A stretch of 64,000 bases of DNA, taken from assembly GCA_020205615.1 (NCBI GenBank), contig CM035167.1:26983130-27047129 (forward strand), written 5' to 3'. The notes under the pieces were generated by a model. The model had not been told where the DNA came from, did not search any database, and was given only the letters and a program-made list of their open reading frames with translations. Origin of the DNA: Panax quinquefolius. Its lineage: Eukaryota; Streptophyta; Magnoliopsida; Apiales; Araliaceae. Each line of letters opens with the position of its first letter. The stretch's first letter is position 1. The translations under genes were made by a program, and so were the position numbers. Of this stretch, positions 1-10,465 are shown one piece after another.

Positions 1-574
1 TTGGCCGTAGTACAAGGGTGATTCGATGATGTGGATTATTTATTAAGCTGAGTCTCAGCGATAAAAGTGATGAAAAACCTTTTAAATCATAGAAGATAGT
101 AGATATCATGCTCTACTTGACTCTTCTAATGGATTGCTTGTTCCGCTGCAGTTAAACTTGATATTTGTTATATTTTATCAGTTTAACACTGTTGAAGACT
201 AACGATAAATTATTCTGCATTATCTTAGTCATAATATTTCTTACTGGGCTAGTTGAGCTCACCCTTTTGCTTTCATTCTTCTCTTCAGGAAATGAGAACG
301 TAGACGGGACTAGTCGGGGAATGAAGTGATGGTCCAGATGTTTTATTTAGTAGTGCTCACTATTCTATAAAATAGTGTGATAATAAATGTATTGAGGACT
401 CCATTTGAGTTTGAATATTGTCTAGAAGACAATATTCGTATTAAAACTCTCAGTTTATATTTTGTCGTATTTTACACGACAGTTGTATTATTAATTTGTA
501 TTTGTATTTGTATTTTGTACTATGTATTTGACGACTCAAAATAAGTGATGTATACCTATTTTGGGGGCGTCACA
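1..574 (+). mobile_element. 3' part of an LTR, Tekay/Del-like (element A family)
   Basis: This stretch matches the last part of both LTRs of element A (5450-5994, and 33942-34329 continuing at 54168). It begins at the TTGGCCGTAGT subrepeat, carries the ACTGGGCTAGTTGAGCTC core at 243-260 and ends with GGGGGCGTCACA at 574. No primer-binding site follows; instead the minus-strand LARD internal sequence starts at 575. It is therefore the 3' end of a solo LTR or of a full element lying beyond the left edge. The left TSD is out of view, so the end at 574 rests on the match to the A LTR end. Confidence 0.85.
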
Positions 575-1501
575 TTATGAGTTCAGGAACTTATCCTAGC
601 AATACGTAGTTTAAGAACCAATCAGGAACTGTCCATATGCTTAGGGGTTCAAAAATATACCATAGGATTATGAGTCACAAACTTACCATAAGTATGAGTT
701 TTTAAGAACTCACACCTAACCTTATAATCTCTAACTATCAAATATAATTATGAGAAAAGAATCACCTTCTCGTCATAGGTATACCGATTGCGCGTCACCA
801 ATATTTCAATGATTATCAATGTAAGAAGCTAAGTGGTTGTCGAACCAAACACAATCCGCTGCCCATACAAGGAATTTGTCAACTCGACCACTAATCAATA
901 TAGGAAGCTAAGTGGTTGTTACACCAAGGACAAATCCCTGCCTATACAAGGAATTGTTCAACTCAACCACTATATCAATATTGGAAGCTAAGCGGTTCTC
1001 AAACCAAGTACAAATTCCCCGCCCATACAAAGAATCATACTACTTAGCTGTTGACAGGACTCCTCAATTGAAATCCCATATAATTCAAGCTTTCCCTTAC
1101 TCAATACGAATTTTATTTAATTCATATCTCATCATCCACAACTCTTTCCTGAGTTTACATAGTACCATTTCATAGTACAACTTATATACAACAATACTGC
1201 TATAAAGTTTTCAATCATTCGATTAATCCTCTATCTCTCTATGACCTCATCAGATCACGTTGTGATCTCTTCTTATAATCGTATTATATTACTATTCTTT
1301 CCTACCTTATGATCATTTTATTTTACAATCTCCTTTCCCTTTATACTTTTAGTCTGATAAACTCTATCTATTCATTATTACTTTTCATCTTTATCATCAG
1401 AGTTAGGAAACTCCGAATTCTTATCTTTATAACTTTTCAAGATTCTTTTTTAAATCTTATGAATTTTCCAAATTCATCTCTTAGATCTTAAACTCTATTT
1501 G
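575..1501 (-). mobile_element. Internal region of minus-strand LARD-like element F (left piece)
   Basis: Read on the minus strand this matches the non-coding internal region of element B (about 12600-13230 in B), for example around 720-830, where both hold the same stretch around AGAAAAGAATCAC and CCAATGATTATCAATG. The sequence interrupted at 1501 resumes at 54330: across the join the minus strand reads like the B leader just after its primer-binding site. No gag or pol coding is seen; the small ORFs here have no recognisable protein content. The last five bases (1497-1501, ATTTG) are the left TSD of element A. Confidence 0.75.
817..1050. repeat. Three tandem copies of a ~79-bp unit in element F
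   Basis: Units start at about 817, 895 and 975, each with TCAATRTARGAAGCTAAG followed by a GTGGTTGT-like stretch, an ACCAAG block, CCCATACAAGGAAT and CAACTCGACCACTA. They are diverged but clearly aligned. Element B has only one copy of the corresponding segment (near 12870-12940, opposite strand), so the triplication is specific to F or was lost in B. Confidence 0.8.
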
Positions 1502-1635
1502 TGTGAGACTCCAACTTTTATGAATAAAGATGAATTTTCTATAAATATCATTTTTGAATATTAAGGAGTGAATTTGATATAATATTATAGTTGTGGGTAA
1601 TATTTATAAATTTTGCAAAGTACGTAAGTTGTTAT

Positions 1636-3518
1636 TGAAAGTAGTATGCACACAAGCCAATCATGTTTGATGATAAAGCATATACTTTGTAACAATCTTA
1701 TTCATTTATTAATAAAAAGTATTAATTTATTAAAGGCTTTTAATTATCTACATGATCTTTGTTTTATAATATGTGATAAACCCATAGTTTTAAGCAATGC
1801 TTTTAGAATAATGATGATGATCATTCTAATGAGATCTAAATTCTTAGAAAGCTTAAAACTAAAATAGTTCCCAATCATTGGATTACTAAATTGGGGATTA
1901 GTGAATCCGGATAGATTGGTACATACGTTGCTTGCTCATTGGATGAGGATGATTGATCTCATGATCATTTGTGTGGAGACACTAAAGCAAGTATGTAGGT
2001 GCTTATTAGAGAATAAGTTTCTTTGAACGTGGCTTGCTAAGGAATACCTAATGGAGTTTTATTTTGCTGTCAATAGGAATTCTGTAGTGATAGTAGTACA
2101 AGTGATCCTTGGACTTGAGATCATCATAGTATCTTGTGTATGATGAGTTATACTTTGACTTATTCCTTAAGACCCTTAGGGTATATCAAAGGGTATGCTT
2201 GGGTATAATAAGTTGTACATGGAGATAATGTATGATCAATAAAGAATCTACCACTTCTAATAAAAGAAGAGAAATGTCCTATGTGATTCGATAAATGACA
2301 ACCCAAAGAGTCCTTGGTTAAGGCGAGAATGAAATTAGAAAGGAGTTTCTAATTTGCATTATTTGGAGTTGTGCATTTAAGAGTCGAAATACATATAATT
2401 AAATAAAATAAGACTTGTGAAAGAATTCCATGTCTTATATTTAATTGGGACATTGTATGGTGGAAGGATTGAATTATACGTAACTATTTACTCAAAGGTT
2501 CTTTAATGATTAATGTTGAAATCTATATTATCTCGGAAAGTCGTTGATGTTAGGGAGGCTTATCCTATTGTAGAATAAATATTATTTATTTAAATAAATT
2601 AATTATTTAATTTATTTATTTAAATAAGATTAGAATTGTTCTAATTGATTTATTCACAACCGGTTTAATATGGAGAACCTAAAGGGTCACACCATAAAAG
2701 GAAGAATAATTATTTAAGAAGTTAATGGCATAATCGTAATAATATGTTAAGTATATTTAATTTAATCTATGGTGATAGAATAAATTAAATAACTTAATAT
2801 TTATTATTTAATATTTTAGAAATATTAAATATAAATTAATAAGAGGAGTCTTATTAATATTATTACAATTATTATTATTTTAATTTCTAAAAGAGTTTAG
2901 GAATTAATTTAATATAAGTACTCTCATTTATTCCTAATTGGATTAGGAAGGAAAATTAGTTAAAGGAGTTTAATTAATTATCCCTAATAAGATTAGGGAG
3001 CTTAATTAATTAAAAGAATTTAATTAATTAAATAAAACCCAATTCCTTAATTGTTAAGATGGGTTGCCCACATCTATAAATAAGAGGAGTCTTATTATGG
3101 GTGGGTATGGGTTGTTGACCTTTTTAACATACGTAATAATTCCAATTGTTGGGAGAGTACACTTTTTCTATAGAGATAGAAAACTAGGGTTTAGCCAACC
3201 ACCCATCTTCTTGAATTTTATTCTTCCTTGGTGGATCACCTCTAGAGGCCAAACACATGGGTGGCTAACGTTGATCAAAGGAAGGAACCAAACCCGGTGG
3301 ATTCAAGATTGAACGCGAAAGGATTTGGAGGTGAACTTGTACCTGAGGAAGCTCGATCTTCAAGGGTATGATTTATTCTTTATCTTTTCGTTTAATTAAT
3401 AATTATGCATAAAGGATGATCCGGGTATATGGTTTGTGAATTTTTTAAACTCTGATTTTACCACGCTTCCGTTAATTTTAGCAATTTGATTGCGCATATG
3501 AATATTACAAACCTAACA
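1636..3518 (+). mobile_element. Solo LTR C (Ty1/copia, family of element D)
   Basis: A 1,883-bp sequence beginning TGAAAGTAGTATGC and ending ACCTAACA, bounded by GTTAT at 1631-1635 and 3519-3523. The empty site is seen at about 31888 in the 3' LTR of A, where GTTGTTATATTATATTCG runs through uninterrupted. It is the same family as the two LTRs of element D (19481-21362 and 26975-28847, opposite strand). No primer-binding site, internal region or polypurine tract is present, so it is a solo LTR, presumably left by recombination between the two LTRs of a full element. Confidence 0.93.
3064..3312 (+). other. Short ORF inside solo LTR C; not a recognised protein
   Basis: An 82-codon ORF lies near the 3' end of the copia LTR. 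Related, partly broken reading frames occur at the same place in the two LTRs of D (19668-19895 and 27223-27423, minus strand) and share the words FFYRDRKLG, FLNF.LPWWITS and NQTRWIQ. I recognise no domain. Its conservation may simply reflect that the LTRs are copies of one another; I do not claim it is a gene. Confidence 0.25.
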
Positions 3519-4272
3519 GTTATATTATATTCGATTGGTCAGGGAATATTCATTTTAAACAGGGAATATTCGTACGACGGCACAATCATTGGTGGACCCC
3601 ACAACGTAATTATTGTTGAAATGAGAAAACGACAGAAATATCTTTTTATAAAAATAACGGCGGAAGTTTATCGTTAAACTGTTGAAATAACCGGTGTTAA
3701 AAGTACAGTAATACACGTGGTTGCATAGTAGCACGCAGTATTAATTATTGATGCTTACGTGAGAAATCACTCAGTTATACTCAATTATTTCTACCGTAAT
3801 TGTTGCATCATATCTCTCATATTATTGATTCAATTATTGTCACAATATCATCTACATAATATTTTAAATCAATAATTGAGACGACAAAGTTATTAATTTT
3901 ATTATTTGCAATATTGACGATGTATAGAAGTTCTGTCAAGGAGAGATTTGGTCACCTAATTGCGCGCTAATAGGGAGAAATCCTTATTGGAAAGCCCCCT
4001 CTTTTCTGGGAACGACCTGGTTGTTAAATATTGCGAATTATAATAATGATGATAAATGTTGTTAAAAATATTGAGGGGATTTTTTATGAAGTATTTGTTG
4101 GATTTATGGACCCCCCATTTATCAATTTTTTAAAATAATCGGTAGAAAGTTATTCAGTATTTTTTATATTATAAAGGTGGGCCCATATGTGGGGACCACT
4201 CGTGGGGCCCACATGTGAATTGTTATGAATTGTCGTAAAGGGGGGGGGGAGTACATAACGTGAATTGGAGGG

Positions 4273-4274
<2 letters not shown>

Positions 4275-4316
<42 letters not shown>
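4275..4316. repeat. (AT)n microsatellite in the A 5' LTR
   Basis: About 20 uninterrupted TA/AT units. The matching place in the 3' LTR (32613-32649 and 32745-32794) has two AT runs separated by about 95 bp of unrelated sequence. Confidence 0.95.
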
Positions 4317-4319
<3 letters not shown>

Positions 4320-4935
4320 GTTTTGTTTTATTTGATTATAAATAGAATATATTATATTTTATTTAAAGTTTTTATTTTATTAGAATATTTTATTGCACAG
4401 TAATGAATAGTAAAATCAAAATTTTAAAAGCTTCAGACAAATTCGTTCGCCCGTGAATTCGTCGAATATTTACTGTGTAGTCCGTGATTTTCTAAATTCA
4501 AATAGTATCCTTTCCATTCTCCTATAAATAGGATGATTAGTTAGAATTGAAAATCACACCAGAATTAGAGAATTCTTCTTCTATAGTATTGAGCGTATTT
4601 CTTTCGAGTTTTAGAAAGCTTTGAGCATAGAAAACAGTATAAGTTTTCTTCAAGAATATCTCTGCTATACCAGTTGGAATACTCTTCTTTTCAAGGTAAG
4701 GGATGTTATTTTTGTTTAATATTCATATGAAATAATATTTTCTTCCATACTCTGTAGTATATAAGTAATATTATTTCGTTTCAGATTCCGAATTCTATAC
4801 TCATTTTGTTAAAGTTTTGGCTTCTATACTCTATGAAATTAGTAGAATATCCTTGATATTTGCGCTTCATCCAGTATCTTTTCATGGAAATATTATTCTG
4901 AGCATTCTTGATAAGTTTTAACATTTCATGCCGAA

Positions 4936-5022
4936 GTACTATTCACAGGATTACTATTCTCAAAGTTACTATTCATGAGGTACTATTCACTCAGTTACTA
5001 TTCACCCAAGGGTACTATTCAT
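4936..5022 (+). repeat. Six ACTATTCA repeats in the A 5' LTR
   Basis: Six copies of TACTATTCA(C/T) preceded by G or T, spaced 11 to 19 bp apart. The same array sits in the 3' LTR at 33421-33507. The regular spacing suggests a short tandem expansion inside the LTR; a protein-binding role is possible but unproven. Confidence 0.8.
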
Positions 5023-5223
5023 GACAAAAATTGATTCCTTTTCGGTCCAAATCATTTTTGATACAATATTATTCTTGAATTTTACTCCACAAAGCAGTAT
5101 CATGTTGACAATTATTAAATTCTAGATAAATTAAATTATAAATCTTTAAAAATTTATCCTTTGCTTTCTTTTAATTGAATTCTTATATCATTGTCATCAT
5201 CCTCGTGCTTATATTGTTATGAA

Positions 5224-5475
5224 AGTCATCTTTGGCCCGTAGTGCATAGATGGACTTGGTATGATTATGACCAGGGATTATTCGGTATAATCATGACTGT
5301 AATGTTACAAATGATGTGGTAAAAGTCATCATTGGCCCGTAGTGCATTGATGGACAGTTGTTGGCATGATCATGACCATTGGTGAAAACACGAATATCCT
5401 TGGCCCGTAGTGCATTGATAATTTATGGTCGTAATACTGATGAATATCATTGGCCGTAGTGCAGAGATGATTCAA
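5224..5475 (+). repeat. Four TTGGCCCGTAGTGC subrepeats in the A 5' LTR
   Basis: Copies start at 5232, 5332, 5400 and 5450; the first three continue with ATTGATGG-like sequence and are accompanied by ATGATNATGACC motifs. Equivalent copies are at 33724, 33824, 33892 and 33942 in the 3' LTR, and one lies at position 1 of the window. Internal LTR subrepeats of this kind often mark enhancer-like regions; that role is inference. Confidence 0.8.
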
Positions 5476-5996
5476 TGATGTGGATTATTTATTAAGCTGA
5501 GTCTCAATGATAAAACTGTTGATAAACTTTTTAAATCATAGAAGATAGTAGATTTCATGTTCTACTTGACTCTTCTAATGGATTGCTTGTTACGCTGCAG
5601 TTAAACTTGATGTTTATTATATTTTATCAGTTTAATACTATTAAAGGCTAATGATAATTTATTCTGCATTATCTTAGTCAGAATATTTCTTACTGGGCTA
5701 GTTGAGTTCACCTTTTGCTTTCATTGTTCTCTTCAGGAAATGAGAATATAGCTAGGACTAGTCGAGGAACGGAGTGACGGTCCAGATGGTAGCATTAGTA
5801 GTCCTCATTATTCTGTGAAATAGTGTGACAATAAATGTAATGAGGACTTATTTTGAGTTTGAATACTGTCTAGAAGACAATATTTGTATTAAAACTCACA
5901 GCTCATGTTGTATAATTAAGTTTGTATTTGTATTCAGTACCATGTATTTGACGACTCAGAATGTGTGATGTATACCTATTTTGGGGGCGTCACAGT

Positions 5997-6008
5997 TGGT
6001 ATCAAAGC
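5997..6008 (+). other. Primer-binding site of element A (initiator Met tRNA)
   Basis: TGGTATCAAAGC, two bases after the LTR end CACA. It differs by one base from TGGTATCAGAGC, the complement of the 3' end of plant initiator methionine tRNA. This primes minus-strand DNA synthesis. Confidence 0.9.
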
Positions 6009-6180
6009 TTAGGGATATGATCCCTGGCTGAGATGTGAGACTAGAACTAGGAGGGGAGAGCGGGTAATTCCTTCGCTAGTATGACCTACCTAAGTTTATT
6101 TGTTATTTAATTGGTAGGTCAGAATATAAGGATAATATGTTGCATGTCAATTAACCCTTGATTTGTGGCAGTATTTGAAA

Positions 6181-6684
6181 ATGACATCCGAGAATGTTGA
6201 GAATAGCAATGGAGCACAGGAGACTGTTGAGTCACCACAGATCAACACCCAGGATAATGTGCATCAGGAAGGCAATAATCCTTAGGTGAACAACAACACC
6301 GACCAAATGGCGAACGATGGAATGTTTTGGAGCATTCTGCAATTCGTACAACATCAGGCAAGAGAGACTTCTGTCCAAAATGCTGGTGGAAACACTGGCA
6401 ACTCTCGGACGGTCACCGCTAAGCAGTTCAAGGATTTGGGACCACCGGAGTTTATTGGAGAGCCAAAACCACTTAAGGCGGAGACATGGATAAAGCAGAT
6501 CACCAAGATATTTGATGTCTTGGGATGCTCCGAAGAGCAAAAGGTTCCCTTTGCCACCTTTATGTTGCAAGGAGAAGCAAATTACTGGTGGGAATCTGTA
6601 AAGCGTACTCAACATGTCGCACTGAAGATGTCTTGGGAGAAGTTCCAAGAACTATTCAACGACAAGTACTTTCCCGAAAGTATT
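6181..6684 (+). pseudogene. gag of element A, N-terminal part (broken by B)
   Basis: The reading frame starts MTSENVENSN at 6181 and has one in-frame stop near 6280; the long open part begins at 6286. It contains FIGEPKPLKAETWI, the hydrophobic stretch EEQKVPFATFMLQGEANYWW and the motif WEKFQELFNDKYFP, the signature of the gypsy Gag capsid domain (retrotransposon gag family), which forms the virus-like particle. The frame is cut at 6684, within the codons after KYFPES, by element B, and resumes at 18239. The TSD GTATT at 6680-6684 is repeated at 18239-18243. Confidence 0.9.
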
Positions 6685-6990
6685 TGTGATAACCCGGAAA
6701 ATTATAGGTGGTGAATTACGAAGTATATTAGTTCCATGAGTGGAGTATATGGTAGTTAGAAATGAATGAACGTTTAAAAAGAATATAAAATATTTGATAT
6801 ATAATTGTGTTTAATTGAGGGTTATGTAATAAAACCTTAACCCTGTTGAAGAGGTGAAGTTAGTAAGATATATGTGTAGTTTATATAAATGTTGTTACAA
6901 TAACGTGTTGAAGTTATTCAACAATATTATTATGAGGAGATTTTATGAAATCGGGTAAGGGAGTTTTCATTGATTCCGAGGACGGAATCC

Positions 6991-7007
6991 TTATAAGGAG
7001 GGAAGGA
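6991..7007 (+). other. Second polypurine tract embedded in the B LTR
   Basis: TTATAAGGAGGGAAGGA immediately before TGTGACATCCC. The upstream words TTCCGAGGACGGAATCC match those before the functional polypurine tract at 14720-14734 (TTTCGAGGATGAAATTC). The same tract is at 15041-15057 in the 3' LTR. Confidence 0.7.
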
Positions 7008-7659
7008 TGTGACATCCCAGATTTTTAGAATTTATAAATGAGAATTTTATAAATAAAAGTATTATTTATGAGATATGTTGGGTGTGAGTATGTGGATGTC
7101 ATATATTGTAGAATATGTGAATTGATGTGAAGAGAATGTTATATATTAAATTTAATATATATAAATATTTAATTGAATTATTTATTGAGTTAAATAAATT
7201 AATTTTATTTTGATTATGGAGTAATGTAATTAAGTGTAGTAGATTAATTAAATGAATATTTAGTATTTAATTTAATTGATATAATAATTTTATGTTATAG
7301 TTCTAATTTAATTGAGATAATTAAATTAGATGAGTTATGTGATGATTGTTTCACGAAATAATAATTAACAAGTAAATATAATTATGTGACAATTTGATGA
7401 GATTGAATGATGTTAAACTATTGATTAATTAAAATAATGAGTATTTGCCGAACATGGTCTTAGGCTTTTCAAGTTCAAGTTGGTGTAACCTATGTATTAA
7501 CTAGTAATTAGTATATATAATAATTACTAGGAGTTACATATATTATATATTACTGGTATTATATATTATATGTATATACTACAAGTTAGTACGTTAGTTT
7601 TAGAAAACAAACCAAAGAAAGAAAGAAGAAGAGAGTTAGAGAGAGTTGTCAGAGAAGTG

Positions 7660-7731
7660 GAAGAAGAAGAAGAAGAAGAAGAAGAAGAAGAAGAAGAAGA
7701 AGGGAAAGTTTTGAGAAGACAAAACAAGCCC

Positions 7732-7762
<31 letters not shown>
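7660..7762. repeat. (GAA)n and (CAT)n microsatellites in the B 5' LTR
   Basis: A (GAA)n run at about 7660-7702 and a (CAT)n run at about 7731-7762. In the 3' LTR the GAA run is longer (15718-15773) and the CAT run shorter (15803-15820). They create spurious acidic, His-rich and Ser-rich ORFs. Confidence 0.95.
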
Positions 7763-8038
7763 TCCATCTCTCTCTTAAATTCATACTAATAAGGTTATAA
7801 TCTAAATTCCTTGTTTTAATTATATTTTTATGTTCTTCATAATGTAGTTCTCTGATAATTGAATTATGGTGAAAATTAAAGAACATGATGGATATGTATA
7901 TAAATTGTGTTCATAACATGCATATATATGAATTTTATGCGTAAGTTCGTAGTTTAATTGGTATGCCTATGACGAATATGAAGAATTGAAAAGTCACAGT
8001 GAAAGTATTTTGAAATATATATATATATATACAGACAT

Positions 8039-8250
8039 GATCAAGAGTAGACCTCTTAAGTAGTAGAACTCTCTTAAATAATAGAACTTTATCAAAACGA
8101 CGTAGTTTTGATAAGACGCGGTGGCATTTTTGTAAATACCATGCCACCGCGTATTTACAAAAATGCCACCGCGTCTTATCAGAACTACGTCGTTTTGATA
8201 AAATTCTATTATTTAAGGCATTCTGCTATTTAAGAATTCTACTCTTGATC
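8039..8250. mobile_element. Foldback (MITE-like) insertion 1 in the B 5' LTR
   Basis: Two arms of about 100 bp are nearly exact inverted repeats: the left begins GATCAAGAGTAGA, the right ends TCTACTCTTGATC, and both hold AAAACGACGTAGTT and GATAAGACGCGGTGGC. The central loop is about 11 bp. It is absent from the 3' LTR of B, where an AT run occupies the site, so it probably arrived after B inserted. Flanking TA-rich sequence hides any TSD. It has no coding capacity; the mobilising superfamily is unknown. Confidence 0.75.
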
Positions 8251-8256
8251 CTTTCC

Positions 8257-8290
<34 letters not shown>

Positions 8291-8292
<2 letters not shown>

Positions 8293-8470
8293 GGTCCGGC
8301 TCTAAAGCGAACCTTAAAGAGTGAACCAAAGACTAACCGTCGTCTTTGGTGTCTATGGCAATGGTTCGATTCGTCGCCATAGCCATGTAGTCTTTGGCGA
8401 CGGGTCGAACCGTCGTCATAGACACCAAAAACGACGGTTCGTTTTTGGTTCGTTTTAGAGACTCTCCGTA
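8291..8470. mobile_element. Foldback (MITE-like) insertion 2 in the B 5' LTR
   Basis: A 180-bp imperfect palindrome bounded by TA repeats, starting ACGGTCCGGCTCTAAAGCGAACC and ending GGTTCGTTTTAGAGACTCTCCGTA. Inner arms pair GGTGTCTATGGCAATGG with the complement of CCGTCGTCATAGACACC. It is GC-richer than its surroundings and absent from the 3' LTR. Its sequence is unrelated to foldback 1, which lies about 40 bp to the left. Confidence 0.7.
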
Positions 8471-8994
8471 TATATATATATATATACACACATAGTTCTT
8501 TTAAAACCAAATTTCATGGTTGATTGCTAGTTGTTGTGTAAATTAATATGCTTAGAAACTAGTTAATTGTGATTGGAATTGTGTGAATTGGTTTCAAAAC
8601 AAATTCACAGTGTTCAATTTTGTCTAGAACACTGACAATTGTAGTTTCTTTGATTTCTACAAAATTAAGAGTTTTAAATGAGGTATTAGGATGTCTATAT
8701 GTGTTGTAAACATGTTAGAAGGTTTAGATATTACTTTTGTATAGTTGTATATGCAAACTATTTGCTGAAAGTTGAATTCGTTGTAGAGAATTAAGCCAAT
8801 TTGACTTTTCTCTGCAAGTTCGCAAAACTGTCAGGTGGGGTATGCATGGTAGTGTGATCAGGTGTGTCCTGAAGTTAAAAAGAGAAAATGCTTTTTAAAA
8901 TGAGAACTTATGGGAGATAATATGTACTAGTTATAAAGCATGTTAGAAATGTTAATGAGTTAATAATGGGTTATATTAATAAAATATATAATGA

Positions 8995-9640
8995 GTAATT
9001 ATAAATTGAATAATTATAATTATAGTAAAGGTCTAATTTAAATGGTAATTTAGTTAAATTATCATGAATATAGTTTGATTGATTATAATCAAAGTAAATG
9101 TTTAAACTTAATTTGTAATTTGTTTAGTTACAACTTAATATATGATTATAATTTGGAATAATTATAATTGAGGTAAATGTTTAATTTAAATTATAATTCA
9201 TTTAATTATAATTTATTTAACGAGGACATGAATTTAAATTGATGGTTTAATTTAAATTATAATTGGTTTAAATTATAATTGATTTATTAGAAGTTAATTA
9301 AATTATAATCTATGTAATTATAATTTAATAAATGCATGTTTAATTATTTAATTATAGTTTAATTAATGCATGATTAATTATAAATGGTAAATTGTTTAAT
9401 TATGCATGATGTAGATTAATTATGAATTATAATTTATTTAATTATAATTTGTTTAATTAGAGTAATGATTTAAATCAGATTATAAATTGTGTAATTATAA
9501 TTTGATTAGCATAAGATGTAATTTGATTAGTTATGATTAAAGTGGATGTTTAAATTATAATTTATTCAATTATAATTTAATATGAGTATGTAATTATTAA
9601 ATAATTAATTATGTGAGATGTAATATGATTATGTGATGTG
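8995..9640. repeat. AATTATAATT palindrome-rich region, B 5' LTR
   Basis: The decamer AATTATAATT, its own reverse complement, and close variants recur roughly every 20 to 60 bp with TTTAAATTATAATT and TTTAATTATAATTT contexts. The copy in the 3' LTR is at 16618-17260. It is non-coding. Confidence 0.8.
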
Positions 9641-10465
9641 ATTAATTATGTGGTAATTAATTATTAATGTAATAGTTAATGAGGAATGAGTTAACATAGA
9701 TTGGTTAACTAACGATGAGATTAGCTATGTAATAATTAACTTATATCGTTAATTATACATGTGGTTTTACAGCGACTGTCAAACGAGTAAATGTAAGAGA
9801 ACTTCAAAGTGTAAATTAGAAAGTATAAAGTAGAAGTTACTTAGACGTTTGATAAGCGTTACTAGGTGACCAATAATTTATGTGTATGGTAATACGTTAT
9901 GTAGGATTTATGAAGCAGATTATATTAAGCTATTTTTCGGTAATTGGTAATCTACAAGGCATGCAAGTTCTTTCGGTTACTATTTTCTATGTGAACTTGA
10001 TTATGTTATGAACTGTATTTCAAAGAGCATGCTATGTTATATAAGTGTTGCAAGCCTGAAATGTGAATGTCAATTTATGACTACACCGATTTAGAAATAT
10101 TGATTGAATAAGGAACTCAATCTTTATATTTGTTATGTGATTAAATCATGTATGCCATTTTACTATAATATTATGAGATGTATATTGAGTATGATAATTA
10201 TGTGCTACGTGATGCATGTAAACTGTTAGTTCTTATTGGGTTGTCGAGCTCAACCTTGCGAATAACCACTTTTGTAGGTTCAAGATTCAAGGCAAAGTTA
10301 TGTGATACTTGAAGATTTACATACTTTGGTTGTGTTATTATTATTTGAACCATGTTTAGGGTTCCAAATAATGTATTAATGTTGAATTGTAATATCGTTT
10401 CGCGATGTAAAATATTGTTGTATTAAATTGTTTTTGAGATATTTAGATGTAAAGGTTGAAGGTTT

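Larger units (their letters stand above)
1502..5994 (+). mobile_element. 5' LTR of element A (interrupted by solo LTR C)
   Basis: It matches the 3' LTR starting at 31755: both begin TGTGAGAC(C/T)CCAACTT and contain the same AT run, ACTATTCA array and TTGGCCCGTAGTGC subrepeats. It ends GGGGGCGTCACA at 5994, directly before the primer-binding site. Without the insertion at 1636-3518 and one TSD copy it is about 2,605 bp. The conserved core ACTGGGCTAGTTGAG near 5692 lies about 300 bp before the end and is shared with the other A-family LTRs. Confidence 0.9.

Noticed and set aside
7570..7800. ORF with poly-Glu and poly-His tracts
   Set aside because: It is the translation of the (GAA)n and (CAT)n microsatellites of the B LTR; the 3' LTR copy has different run lengths and no such frame.
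8226..8510. 94-codon minus-strand ORF
   Set aside because: It runs through AT microsatellites and the foldback palindrome; no protein similarity.
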